From the NCBI GenBank assembly GCA_963555705.1, contig OY743168.1:23628139-23692138 (forward strand): a DNA stretch of 64,000 nucleotides, read 5' to 3'. A model generated the notes under the pieces. It saw only the letters and a list, made by a program, of their open reading frames with translations. It ran no database searches and was not told where the DNA came from. This DNA is from Ligustrum vulgare. Lineage: Eukaryota > Streptophyta > Magnoliopsida > Lamiales > Oleaceae. A program made the position numbers and the translations under genes. Below, one piece after another: positions 43,886 through 56,197 of the stretch (position 1 is its first letter; the number at the start of each line of letters is the position of its first letter).

Positions 43886-44682
43886 TGTTGGGTGGATTTT
43901 GTGAATAGTGACGTCAAATAATGAAAGTTTGTAAATTCGAGCCAAAATTTGGACAGAGTAACGGTAAGTAAAGTACAAACAATGAAGAAGAAAAAAAGAG
44001 GGACAAAGCCGAGGCAAGAATTGAACTTTTTGTTCTTAAGTCAAATTTGCCCCGCAACGGTGCCTAGGGATAAGGCAATCGACTCCCAATATACAACAAC
44101 TTCACTTGTGTTTGTAGCACTTCAATACACAAGTACAACGAACCAAATTTAGGCTTATGTACTCCAAAGATGAAATAAAAGAATATCAAAACAAATGAAA
44201 TGATTTTGATTTTGGAGAGAAGTGAGGATGAGAGATGTTTTGCATATCAAATTGTGAGGAATAGGACACCCAAAGGGTCCTATATATAGATTATGAAAGG
44301 GTGTGGACGAAGTGGTTGAGGCCCAAACCATGCACCATTTCCAAACAATGCACCTTTTTGAAAATGTGTCATTTGGCCGGACAACCATGCGGTCGCACGG
44401 TTTTACTCAAAAAATCGGATATTAGTTTGACGTGTGATTGCGCGGTTTACTAACCGTGCGGTCGCACTGTCAAACATTTTGACCTGATTTTCGTCATTTT
44501 CCGTAATTTTTCATTCATCCGATATTGGTTTTCGAAATGCCCGTTTGTGCACCCCGAAGCGGCGAAGTGGCAAACAATTTTGCCTAAACGAATTGAGTTG
44601 AGCTTTTGAGTATTAGGCCGAAGTCGACACAAAGTCACTTTAATCGATTTTCAATTCTCGATTTATTAACCAATATCCAACA
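43886..44682 (-). repeat. Solo LTR (797 bp) nested in the gypsy LTR
   Basis: TGTTGGGT at the left, ATCCAACA at the right, and a perfect 5-bp duplication GTTAC (43881-43885 and 44683-44687). Removing it makes the host LTR align with its partner at 45540-45889. A minus-strand TATATATAGG (near 44280-44290) suggests minus orientation. ORFs of 62-77 codons inside are noise. Confidence 0.9.
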
Positions 44683-44733
44683 GTTACAAAGTAGATCCAT
44701 TTAATATTATTCACGTTTTATTCCTGCATTAGG

Positions 44734-44745
44734 TGGTATCAGAGC
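44734..44745 (+). other. Primer binding site (tRNA-iMet) of the collapsed gypsy element
   Basis: TGGTATCAGAGC, exactly complementary to the 3' end of plant initiator-Met tRNA, five bases inside the inferred LTR end (44728). Confidence 0.88.
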
Positions 44746-44949
44746 ATCGATCCCTGTCTCTATATTCTAAATTTATATTCATGGGTGACGTACCAATTAC
44801 TATGGCAGATTTAGATGCTCAAAATTGATGAATTGACAATTTTGCTACTCAACTTGAAAAGATTCGTCAATTGTTTTTACTATGAGAAATGTGTATTGTG
44901 TAGAAAATCATATGATCACCTAAGTAGGAATACTTAACTCAATGTAAGT

Positions 44950-45290
44950 AGACATCTCTAGCAAATTGTCGATTCGACGATGCTATTTGTAGTTTGATTC
45001 CGATCGAACCACATCCAGCTCCTTATCAGATTGGTTGGGTTAAGGAGACTTTGTTTACTCAAGTGATTCGATTTTGTAAGGTACTTTTGTCCATTGAGAC
45101 CTTTTACAAATCTGAAGTTATTTGGGACGTTGTTGAGATGGATAGATGTTATATACAACGGGGTAGACGAACAACTTGATGTGAATATTATGCATAAGGA
45201 TAAAGATAACATCTACAAGTTTAAGAGAAAAAATAAAAAAATTACAAATTCAGTCAGTGAGTTTTTCTCCATTTTATCCTGATGACAACT
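44950..45290 (+). pseudogene. Degraded gypsy protease region
   Basis: Frame pieces read HPAPYQIGWVKE, VEMDRCYIQRGR (normally a [16 protein letters not shown] block) and KDKDNIYKFKRKNKKIT, the usual order in the protease region of plant gypsy polyproteins. Several stops and shifts; not functional. Confidence 0.65.
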
Positions 45291-45889
45291 CAAAGTTGTT
45301 TTGAAGCGAAAGTGAATAAGGACGATTAAAAAAGAAAATCCTCAACCAAATGAAAAAAAAAAAAATGAAAAATAAGAAGGATTTATGAAAATGAGCATAA
45401 CTTTCAATTCAAGTATCGTATTTACGCAAGCGAGCGTATTCTTGAAGCGTTTTTCGATTCTGCAAATTTTTACTAGATGACTTTTCCAACTTTCGGGGTC
45501 AAATTTCATCGTTTAGAGGTTCATTTTAATATTTTTCTGTTTAGAGTCAGTTTTAGGGACAATTTTGATTTTATTCAATTTTTTAAATAGAATCCTAATT
45601 TGATTTTTTTTTTTTATATAGTTTTATAGTTTACTTAAGACTTATTTAGTTTTAATTAGATTTTCGTTTTAACTAGAATTTTTTTCAACTCTACAAATAA
45701 GCGTTTGAAAATAGGATATAATTTGATTAATTAATAATGTTTCAATCTCATTTATTGGTGGATTCCAATATATTCTTATTTTCGGGTGGATTCCAGAAAA
45801 TTATTACGTCCGTTCGAACGAAATTTGAGCAATACTCGTTCATTTGTTACGAAGTACACCAAATTAATATTGTTCACGTTTAAGTCGCA

Positions 45890-46530
45890 TCACTTTTGAT
45901 CTATCATTTTGATCGTAAAGAAGCATTTTTCTCAAACTATCATATGATTGTTCACAAACCTAAAGATAATGGTCATTTTCTCTCGTTCGTATGCAACTTG
46001 TGCTCCACACACAAGAATACAAAATCATTTATCCCCAACTCCCACCGATCATTCATCGAACTTCGTTGGCATAATGTGCAAAAAAAAATTCTTATTGAAA
46101 AATCTAGAGAAATTTATGGGCATTTTTGAAGCATTTTCTAATACAACTTTATCAAAATATGAATTCAAATCTACTTATGAGTTGTAGAAAGTTTCTAAGA
46201 TCCAGTTTGTCATTTGCTTCTGTTCTTTAATGCAATTAGTACAACTTATAAATTAATTTATAAACAATACAATTTTTAAAATCACTTTTTAATCACATAT
46301 ATTTTTCAACCATATATCTTACCTAAAAAATATAAGTAAATCAATTTATAATTGCTACACTAATACCGAACTAAGAAGAATGACATAGATAAGCCTATTT
46401 TGTTTCTTGATTACAAAAAAAAAAAAAAAAATGTCATTTTTCTCAGTAGTCGAGCAATGTAAAGAGGATGGAATGAGAATGATTGAAGCGCGTGGTTACA
46501 TTGGATAAACAAGTGGGGGACTAGAATAGG
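45890..46530. other. Spacer upstream of the RRM gene
   Basis: AT-rich, with a CATATATTTTTCAACCATATATC repeat-like patch near 46290 and an A-run at 46413-46430. No gene. It presumably includes distal promoter sequence of the gene at 46731. Confidence 0.45.
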
Positions 46531-46533
46531 ATG

Positions 46534-46540
46534 TATATAA
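46534..46540 (+). promoter_or_regulatory. TATA box of the RRM gene
   Basis: TATATAA about 195 bases upstream of the ATG, followed by a CT-rich leader (46555-46680) typical of plant 5' UTRs. Confidence 0.5.
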
Positions 46541-46730
46541 TTCATGTCTTTTTTTCTACCTTTTGCTTTCTCACTTCTCAGTCTTCTTCCCTCCCATTTC
46601 TTCTTCTTTTTCCCTCGCAGGGATCTCTGACCTAATTGTCTCTTCATTATCCCTTCTCAGTCCTCCTTCACCAAATATACCTTCAGGATCCATATATTTA
46701 GATCTGAATTACAGATTCAAAAGATTGAAG

Positions 46731-47571
46731 ATGAGCAATCCAGCAGGACAATTCGGAGACACGACTTACACCAAAGTTTTTGTTGGTGGATTGGCATGGG
46801 AGACTCAAAAGGACACCATGAAGAAATACTTTGAACAGTTCGGCGAGATCTTGGAAGCCGTCGTCATTACTGACAAAACTACTGGAAGATCCAAGGGTTA
46901 TGGATTTGTATGTACCTTTTATTCTACTTAAATTTAATTTATTACATCGTAATTTAGATCTGTTAACATTTGTATGATTGAAATTAAATAGGTAACTTTT
47001 CGCGAAGCCGAAGCGGCTATGAGAGCTTGTGTTGATGCTAGTCCAGTGATTGATGGAAGGAGGGCTAATTGTAATCTTGCTTCCTTGGGTGTTCAAAGAT
47101 CCAAGCCTTCCACACCAAAACACGGTATATTTTATTTTTACTATGGTCATTTTCTGCATTAATTAGACCAGTGATCTGATGAACAAGATTATTCACATCT
47201 TCATAAATTGCAATATTCTACTGATTATGGATATTCTTTTTTGGCTGTCAATCATTGCTTTACAGCCATAATAAGTATAAAAAAGCACGATGACAGCTCA
47301 TTCTACTGTGTTACACACACTTTTACTTTGTAATGTGCTATTCTCTGCAAACAAAAGAGATTATATATTATATACATACACACATATACATATGTATTTA
47401 ATTATGTGAGTAATAGTTGAAGATGATGAGGTGCAGGAGGAGGAAGGAACGCGAGAATGATGGGGGCATTTCAAGGAGGGTTTCAAGCTGGAGGAGCAGC
47501 TTTTGCTTCAGCTGCAACATTCCCACATTATGCCATTCAACAAGGAATTCCTTACAATGTTTATGGGTAAG

Positions 47572-47602
<31 letters not shown>

Positions 47603-49900
47603 CTCTGTATATATATTTTGAAAGGCTGCATGTGCACGTGCATTGCCAACTCAAACTAGGGTTTCTATTCACGCATGCTCTCTCTTTCTTAAAGTAAACC
47701 CCACTTCTCTACATTATTTTGTCCGTGTCTCTCTGTTGGTAAATGTTTTTTTTTTTTTTTACTGATATTTTTGAGATAAAATATGTAATTGAAAATTAAT
47801 TGGGAAACCAAACAAATATATCCCATTCTTACCTTCATTCAATCATTATGCTTCCTCTTTCTCTCTCACTCTCAGTAATTGCATATAGCTTTGCACAAAC
47901 ATAAGACTGTGAAGAACAATGAGTACGAATAAACAATGTTACCTATCCTAGAAAAGGTAAAGTGACAGTAGTCAAAGGATCGAACTAGCTGGTTTGATTT
48001 TGACAATTGCAGCTCTCTCTCCCTCTTTCTCTTCACGAACAAGAACAACTCACATTGTCAAGAAAATAAGTGCCTATCTTCACATTTCTACATAAAATGA
48101 TGGAATGCATATGCATTTTGGCATATAATTATGTAACAATGCCATACATTGCGTAGTTCTAGTTCTAATTTTTTTTTTTTTTTTAACGTCAGGTACCCTC
48201 CATACTCGGCAGACTATTCATATCCTACGGTTTGTACAAAGCTCTCCCTTAGTTCCTTTCGGGAAATTGAATTAAAATCATGTTGAAGAAGGCCATTTAA
48301 GCCGCGTTTCAAAAAAGAAAACCCTAAAGTTTTGAGAAGGCTTTTAGAGAAGGTTTATCGAATTCTTTAATGACATGCAAGTCCAAGTGCCAACCAACAT
48401 TTTGGCTTCGCTTATAGTAAGTTAAAAGCCATTGTTTGATGCTCATACTATTTTTTTTATAATAATCAATTTCAACTATCCAAAAAAATCAAGTTCACAA
48501 TTTTTTACATTTTTTAACTACATGATTTTCCAAAACTATTTTTTTCTCAAAAACTAGGAGCATCAAACAAGGGCAAACCTGTTTGGCCCCCCATTTTTTT
48601 TAAAAGCAAAATTTATTCAACACTCAACTCAACAATTTATCTTAGTCAAATTTTTCATTTTTTACTTTTCATACATTTTTAATCGCACCTTCTCTCAAAA
48701 TACTATTTACAATCACATTTTTTTTTCAAAAATAGGGGCCAAACATATGCTTAGTTTTGAAAGAACATATTTTATGACCTTTTTCTTACTCACAAATGAA
48801 AAGTCATTTATTTTGATATTGGAATAAAGCTAGTATTGTACCCATAAAATGACTGACAGGCCACATCAACAAAGCTACAATCCATATATGAGGATTATAG
48901 CTCCTGTTACGTTTAGATAAAGATTATATTTTTAGTAGATACGTGGTTGAAAATTGTGGATCCCATAAAATGTGTGATTAAATTTAATTGTTAACTTTGA
49001 CTTCGATTATAATTTAAACTTTTAACTGAACCAATTACGAGCTAATTTTGTTTGAATATCAGAGATATGATCCTTTTTGTATCTGTGAATACCAGTTTCT
49101 AACTGCCAATTACGTAGATAAATCGACACAGAGATACTTGTTTTGATATCGATTCCTACAATGCTAATAAGATCCATTCAGCTGGAAAATCAAAGTTTTA
49201 GAGCATGTATTGGCTGTGCTCATACTTGTTAATTGTTATTTTGCAGAACATGATTTTCAAAATTACTTATTTACTATCTTTTTAAAGAAACAAGTCTTCA
49301 TGAATTACATTTTTATAGAAGTAACTAATTATAACATGCTCTAATGAAGCAAAATATCCACTCTGTATAAGTCTTTTTAGCTCCTTATTGAAATTTAATC
49401 TTCCTATGTAGCTTATACGGAATATATGTAATTTTGTATATGCCATGCTTGAGAATATATACAATAGGTTGACAGTTTTTCCATTTTGATTAGAGCTACT
49501 ATGGTATGTATGGAGGATCCCCGGGCCAGTATCCCATGTATGGAGGTGGAGCTGGAGGAATGTTATCGGCTGCTGCAACTTCCTATTATCCTTATCTGAA
49601 CCTGGGCGAGGGGAGCGGAGGCGGAGCAACAAGCGGCTACTCTACTACTCAAGGTTATGGTTATCCACACCCTCTCCTTCAGTACTCAGCAATTAACTCC
49701 ACCGGAGTTTATCCACAGCATTATGGTACCCCGATGTCTCTTGCACCTGCTACTCCATTGCAATCTGCAGGTTTGTACATCTTATTAATAGCCTTCTATA
49801 AGTTTCTTGTGGAGGAGGTACTAATATCTTTGACAGTGTGTTTTGCTGTGCCGCAGGCGTAAACACGGTTCTGCACAATTCACCAATACCTCATCATTAA
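46731..49900 (+). CDS. Single-RRM RNA-binding protein, six exons (ARP1/RBM24-38-like)
   Basis: Exons 46731-46907, 46992-47124, 47437-47566, 48193-48229, 49494-49770 and 49857-49900 join in frame to 265 residues, ending TAA at 49898-49900. All introns are GT...AG. The RRM fills about residues 14-90, with RNP2 VFVGGL (16-21) and RNP1 KGYGFVTF (55-62) split by intron 1. The rest is Gly/Tyr/Pro/Ala-rich and low-complexity ([15 protein letters not shown]), as in plant glycine/tyrosine-rich RRM proteins of the ARP1 type related to animal RBM24/38. The expected role is RNA binding in mRNA splicing, stability or translation; ARP1 itself is ABA-regulated in Arabidopsis. An in-frame upstream start at 46563 would add 56 unconserved residues; MSNPAGQ is preferred. 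Intron 4 (1.26 kb) holds three MITEs. Confidence 0.93.
48431..48570. mobile_element. MITE in RRM intron 4 (ATTGTTTGATGCTC ends)
   Basis: ATTGTTTGATGCTC at the left and GAGCATCAAACAA at the right are inverted. The interior is AT-rich with no ORF. Target duplication not clear. Confidence 0.65.
48581..48744 (-). mobile_element. MITE in RRM intron 4 (GTTTGGCCCC family, copy 1)
   Basis: GTTTGGCCCCCCAT at the left and GGGGCCAAAC at the right are inverted. It is the reverse complement of the 61156-61320 copy (shared interior AATAGTATTTT, GTTGAGTTGAGTGTT-like block). It begins about 10 bases after the preceding MITE. Confidence 0.75.
48900..49042. mobile_element. Tourist-like MITE, copy B (RRM intron 4)
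   Basis: GCTCCTGTTACG at the left and, reversed, GCTCGTAATTGG at the right. The interior GTGGTTGAAAATTGTGGATCCCATAAAATGTG-type sequence is shared with copies A (22872) and C (58244). Flanking trinucleotides are AT-rich but not a clean TTA pair. Confidence 0.65.
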
Positions 49901-51809
49901 TGAAGATCGAGATTCATGTCACTGATCAATCAAGAGAGATACATTTCCATCTACTTCACTTCATCAGAAGCTTCTGAAGTGCCTTTAGCCTAACCATGGT
50001 TCTGTTCTCTTTCTCTCTATCGTGGAAGCCGCCGATGCACGTGGCATTCGGGCTACCACACATGAAGGAAGCCCCCCATAGGGGCTAAATCGAAAACGGT
50101 ATCTTGGCAGGAAAGGTTCCTACAAGAGAACCGAAGCTTGCATTTGCATCTCATTCCCAATTCATCAAGCCATGTGAAAGGCTGATCAGTTGGTGAAAAT
50201 ATTTCTTAGTTTAGCCTAGGAGGCTAAGACTAAGCAATATATATGTACATCCATTTTGAAAATTAAGCCCCTGAAAGGCTAAGCAAACCTTTTTAATCAA
50301 TTTTGTTGAGTGTTGTAAATTTGCAAAAGCTCAACTAATTATTAAAGAATCTTTGATTTTCAAATGACTGATCCCTCCAATATTTTCCAAGCATAGCTAT
50401 ATACTAATTTGAAGTAGTGGCAGATTAGGAAATCGGGGCATGGATGCCCCAAGTTTTTGTTCGCGACAACGGTCAATTTATCTTTTTTTTTCTTTTTCAA
50501 AAAGCAGATCATCACTCCTTAGGGTAAGGGTGATGATACTGACTGACTCTCTGCGTTTTTCTTCTTTGTATAATATATCAGTTTAAGGGCTAAACTTGTG
50601 GAGTTGTTGACCCCTGTGGCTGTAACTAACACCAAGACTGCTAGATTAGGAGGGATAGTGTACCTAGAATTTTTTTCTTTTTCAAGTTGTTGATTCAGAA
50701 ACTACACCAAAGGGTTGTGGAGTTTCAATCAAATTGCATCTGGAAGTTGACTCAATGATATTTTTTCTCTTGGGTACTTCTACACTGACAAATATAAACC
50801 ATGGTTAGGATTCAGGTCATCTTCATCTTCATTCTGATCCCTCTCCTTCCCTCGTCTTTCCATTTCGCAAACTTTATGTTGAAGCAAACTTGATGCTCTT
50901 TAATTACATTCAAGTCTATGGTTTGGATTGTAAGTAGCTAGTAAAAAGGCTCATTCTCCATCAATGTTGATCCAGAATGGGAACTACTTATTTCAGTCAT
51001 TTTATTCAAGAACTGCTTATTTTACATGTCAGTATTTTATTCTCAACAAGTATAGCCATAGGATAGTTCACCAAATTATAAATAGTTAAATACTGATATT
51101 CATGACCCAAAAAGCTAGTTAGCCGATCGAGTAAATGAATGTTAATAAATAAATTGATTCTCATCTAATTAATACTCTCTACTTCTTACCCTTCTTTTGT
51201 CCTCAATATTCATTTCTTGATATTCTTACCCTCCACCCTCCACCCTCCACTTTTTTAAGACCCTGGCTGTTAGTCCCAAATCGCATTTAATTTCCGTCCA
51301 GATATTCACTAAACTTGTCATGTGATGTGAGGTGCAAATGATGGAAAAGGTTGGACTATCGCCTACTCTTCTTTAAAATGTACTTAGGAGCGAAGTTCGC
51401 CCTTCACACTTCGTCATGCTTTCGAGCCTAGACGTACTTAAGTGATGCTAGGAGTGCTTAAACATGATGCTCGATTTTACCGCTTCATCACAATTTATAC
51501 TTTTTAGAACATTGAGCTATTCACATTATATACTATAAATAAGTTGGAAAGAAATGATATATGAAAAAGTAAAATAAAAATAAAATAGTAACTCTTCTTT
51601 GCATTAAAACCGGCCCATCCCCACCAGCGCCGACTAGCAACCCACCACCAGCCAGCGATGGTTGGCAAGAAAACAAATGGCCTGATGCCCATCAACTACA
51701 CCATCAACAAACTCGAGTAAAACCACCACCACGCACCAAATTGGTGTGGGGTCCTGAAACAAAAATGGAGATTTTACTCGATTTCAATTAGGTGGTCTAC
51801 AAACTTTAG
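49901..51809. other. 3' UTR of the RRM gene and intergenic spacer
   Basis: The 3' UTR probably extends to about 50350 (TTATTAAAG near 50340). Beyond it no gene is recognised. 51225-51250 has a short CCCTCCA repeat. Confidence 0.5.
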
Positions 51810-51814
51810 TTGCT

Positions 51815-52004
51815 CTCCTGGCGCTTTCGAAATAATAGGGTTCATGTTACTTCAATTCAAGCAAGCTTGATTTGTGAAAAAGTGCTTGGAATAAAATATA
51901 TGGACTTTAAATTCGTCTTAAATGAGCAAAGACTTCATATTGCAAATTTGTTCACCAAGTCTCGTACTCGTGCTCGACATGAGTTCATAGTGTACAAAAT
52001 ACTA
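51815..52004 (+). pseudogene. Fragment resembling the end of copia RNase H
   Basis: The plus frame reads HVTSIQASLICEKVLG and LHIANLFTKS, resembling the HIDIDCHLIREKV and ADLFTK motifs at the end of copia RNase H. It is short and degenerate with no flanking element structure. Confidence 0.45.
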
Positions 52005-52868
52005 GGCTCCGTTCAATAGCGATGGTGAAATCTGAATGGAAAGAAAATGAATTTCAGGGAATTGAATTCTTGAAAATTGAATATTTTATGTGTTTGATTG
52101 ATTTAATATTCTACGTGTCAAAAAAGTGATTTTTTTTTTTTCAAATTTTGTTGTTAGATTGACATTATTTTTTTATAGTAAATAAAACAAAATTTAGCTA
52201 TTTTAATCAAAATATATACTACCTCCGTCCCAAAAAGATAATCCTACAGTTATTTTCACACGGATTAAGAAATAAAAGTTAGTATAGTTAGGATATTAAA
52301 TTTTATCAATGTTTTTCATTTATACTATTTATTCCTTATTTATTGTTTTAAGTTGACTCACTTTGTTTCCAACAAAAAATTTGAAAATGCAATAGTTAAA
52401 TAATTAATGTGCATTGTACCAAAATACATTAAATAAGGGTACATGTGAAAATGAAAAATTTAATGCGTACTCAATATGGAAATAAGACTATCTTTTTAGG
52501 ATAGACAAAAATAGTATACATGACTATTTTTTTGAGACGGATGGAGCATATTTTTTATTTTTCACACATTTTCACTTGATAATAATAATAATAATGTTAA
52601 TTTTTTGAAATAAATAAATAAATCAATCAATTAACAATAACAAAAATTATTAAACGTGATAAAAATGGTTAAGTGAAGTTGCCTGGAAAATAAAATCACC
52701 TATATAGACTCGAAATGGAATTCCTTGTTTTGATGGAATTGGAGGTGCGTGGGTTAAAAAACAAGAAATGATTTCCAAGGAAAAATTTGCCAATCAAATC
52801 TGCTAAAATGGTAATATAAGGTGGAAAACAAGATTTTCCATGAAAAAAGTAAGCATTCAAAAGCACCC
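52005..52868. mobile_element. Possible Tourist-like element containing a Stowaway
   Basis: Left end GGCTCCGTTCAATAGC after CTA; right end, reversed, GGGTGCTTTTGAATGC before TTA. The ends are similar but not strongly so, and no second copy is in the window. The Stowaway at 52219 would be nested in it. Confidence 0.35.
52219..52548 (+). mobile_element. Stowaway MITE, copy 2
   Basis: Starts CTACCTCCGTCCCAAAAAGATA after TA. Ends in the inverted counterpart (GAGACGGATGGAG) before TA. The interior resembles the other two copies (TTTTCACACGGATTAA block). Confidence 0.85.
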
Positions 52869-53205
52869 TTAGTTCTCGAACTCTTATTAGTTCGACTTTG
52901 AAGGGGAGTGCACCATTATCACCAAAATCATGACAATCGCCAAATAAATTAAAGAATACCCCTAATTGACAATTCAATTAAATTTATCCACAAACTTGCA
53001 AGCAAGCTTAAAAGGGGGAAAATCGATTCAAATGTTTCACTTCAATTTCTAAAATGCAGACCAGCATCAATGCCAAAACAAACCGAATGATAACCAAGAT
53101 TGCCAATTGATATCCTTTTCAAAAACACAAAATTCGAAGCAATTCATGGAGAACCTTTTCCCTCGGAAGATTTTTTTTTTTTTTTTTTTAAATAAAATTA
53201 TATGC

Positions 53206-56166
53206 TTAGAAAGTCCTCGAGTATTTTCTGATTTCATACATAATTGATGATATGGATACCAAATCCTTGTTCAATGCAGAGCCACCGACGATCCTCTTTA
53301 TACAATCTGATAGCCTGGTATAGTACAGCAATAGTTGAGTCAGTGCAGCTCTCAAGATTTCCATACCACAAAGGAAGTTGCTGAAAGAAGTGATAACGTC
53401 ATTATGCATTAGCTCGATTGCAGTTTTCCATCTACCAGCAAAGTCCTTAACAATAGGCTCGACTTCAGCAACAGTTATTGGCCGTTCTGAACCAGAGCTT
53501 GGGTCCTCGGCTATCAACAAAAGTAAAATAAGCCAAGTTTAAAAAGAACAGAAGATTGACAAGCTATAAATAAATTCATTGTTGTACTTACAGGCCCTTG
53601 TCTTCACGAACTTGATAAGGTCACTGAAGTGCTCAACTAACAGTTCTTCCTGCACGGAAAACTTAATAACTTGAGAAAAAATTCATCTCTGTTAGATAAA
53701 ATCCATATCAAAACTTCAAAAATCTATCTGTTAAGAGAGGCTGCTATATATAAAAATGACCAGAAGAGCCTATTGAAGCCAGTTCCAAGTACCACAAGGA
53801 ACTAGAATTCTAGATTGAAATTTATTCTCTCATATTGCCTATTAAAGGAACTTTATAGTCTAAAAAGGATGGTCTTTTGCCTATAACCAACGTTAAGTAA
53901 ACAGCACAGTATCATACTGCAAATTAATTGGTCTTAACAAGGAGTTGGGAGTAGAAACTACGACTTAAAAAGTTAAAACGGCGGTCATAATTTGGTTTCA
54001 AGAATAAACTCTTGCAATGCATATAGGCTTGAAGCAATCATGTGTATAATTACCACGAAAATGGCAGTATTATTCTTCAGCAACTCTTCAAAGTGCATTT
54101 GAATTTTCCCACCATCTGGACCAGCTTCCTGAAATCATGTGAAAAGTACGACTTTGTTAGTTACACTGACGTTCATGTGTATTTAGGTAAAATATTTATA
54201 TATGAATGATTTACTACACCTTTAATACTGCAATTGTCATGTCGTAGTTATTTATCAGAAATACTGTTTGTAGCTTTTGTTTCGGGAACAATTTAGCAAG
54301 CTTGACAAGCAAGTCATCAATAGCCATTCGCAGTCGCTCCAAGTTCAGGTCAAGCTGTACATTTTGCCAGTGTAAATGATTAATAACATAATCAAAAGTG
54401 TGAAGAATTGAAAACTAAGTACCTCCTAGTATCTCTAACCTGACCATCTCCGTAGTCAACATTGAGGTGAATGAGAGAAGCCGTAAACTCAGCATAACGC
54501 CTCATGACGTAATGTGGATGTACATCATCTTCCCACAAAGTTCGGACATTGGCAGTCCGGAGGCTGTTAAGGTGCATGTCAAATACCATCTTGAATCGTG
54601 GCCACAAAGCAATGTTGACCTGGTTAGATATAAAGATATCAAGATCTTCATATAGTTTATCGAGTATCATGATAATACAAGCCAATTGCTTTAGACCTTT
54701 TAGCAAGTTCAAATTACTGCTTTGTCATGACCAGAGGTTGATAGGTGTTACATATAGTAATATATACTGAAAAAGTCAACTGATCAAAAGTTCCCATAGT
54801 ACAATCATAGGGTATACCATTCCATCATCCAAACTCACAACACACTGGTCCTCACGAATTTATAAAACACATACCTTATCCAAGAATGAATCTAGGCATG
54901 GAATTCTGCGTCGAGACATAACCAGCTGCAGGACAAGCAAGAACAAGGCACTCAAATACTTCAACAAGAAACAAAATTTAGGATTAAACCATCATTAATT
55001 TTTTTTCTGGACACCAAACTTGACAGCGAATAGTCAAAAGACAACATTTCACTTGTAGTAAAAAATTACTACTATCTGCAGGTTCTCTACACCAATGGAA
55101 AAAGAACTTTATGGAGTAATAATTATCAATCATATGCAAAAATATAATATCTTACACTTGATTAATCTCCATTGTTGTTCAAAATCTCAACAGATATTCG
55201 CTCCAAATGCCTATTTAGGCGTGAGCGTGGTTCCATATGGTTCTGAACCGAACCGAACCGAACCGAACCGAACCTTATGGTTATTTTGATTCTGGTTCTG
55301 GTTCCGATTTCCTAAACTAAAATTTTCAAGCTTAAGCAATGAAGCGATGATAGATTCCAGCTGGTAAGAGTTGTAAGACGATAAAGTCATCGGCTTTGAT
55401 CAATATGAAAATACAACAGTTATATTTGTCCTTGACATCAAAATATTCATTCCCTTCCAGACAGTAACGTATCTCCTCATCCGCGTCGCGTGTATGTACT
55501 CCTAAAAATTCTTCAATTCTACTTGTAGTTCTCCAGCTTTTCAAGAACAGTCGCACAGGTCCAGCAAATCTTTGAAAACAAGATAACAACTAATTGTAAG
55601 ATGGAGTGAAAATTTATTATTTGTTGATTCTTGAAGAACTGACGACTAAAGGTTTGAAGTTGAACGACAGAACCAGTAAAACAAAAATAATTTTTGATCT
55701 ATGATTTTTTATTTATTACATGTTTTGCTTATAGTTATTTTAATGTTGAATGAGTCAATAGATGTTGAGTAATTGATGACTAATGGACTGGATAACATGC
55801 ATTAAGATTAAGAATTGATGATTTTTAATTTTTTTTTTAAAATTTATATTTAAAAAAAAATCGTGTTTTGTACTATCAATTCTGGTTCTTGGTTCTCGTT
55901 TTGAACCAAGAACCGAACTGAAGGTTTCGGTTCTTTTGCCCATGCCTATGTCTATTTATTAAGGAAGTTCAGAATCAGTTTGATATACACAACAACTGCT
56001 AAAATGGGAAGGTCTTTGAGACCCAGTTGATAGCCACCTGAAACAATTATGCCAAATGTGGGGTCTGCACTGATCTAGCCCTTCAAGCACTGGCGGATCC
56101 ACCATGCAGCGAGCTAGTGCGGTAGCGCTAGCTGGCCGCCGGCGGATCCCCGACTATGCAATGGTT

Positions 56167-56197
<31 letters not shown>

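Larger units (their letters stand above)
43530..45889 (+). mobile_element. Collapsed Ty3/gypsy element with short LTRs
   Basis: Two direct repeats of about 350-400 bp, 43530-44728 (minus a nested solo LTR) and about 45537-45889, share GATTCCAATATATTCTTATTTTCGGG and flanking sequence. A tRNA-iMet primer site (44734-44745) follows the left one, giving plus orientation. Only about 0.8 kb of interior survives, with a degraded protease region. The outer LTR starts are uncertain because the similarity fades. No target duplication was found. Confidence 0.7.

Noticed and set aside
46563..46730. N-terminal extension of the RRM protein from an upstream in-frame start
   Set aside because: CT-rich leader with low-complexity translation; the RRM family normally starts a few residues before the domain, as at 46731.
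51225..51250. CCCTCCA repeats resembling a telomere-type array
   Set aside because: Only about three units, and the motif differs from the plant telomere repeat CCCTAAA.
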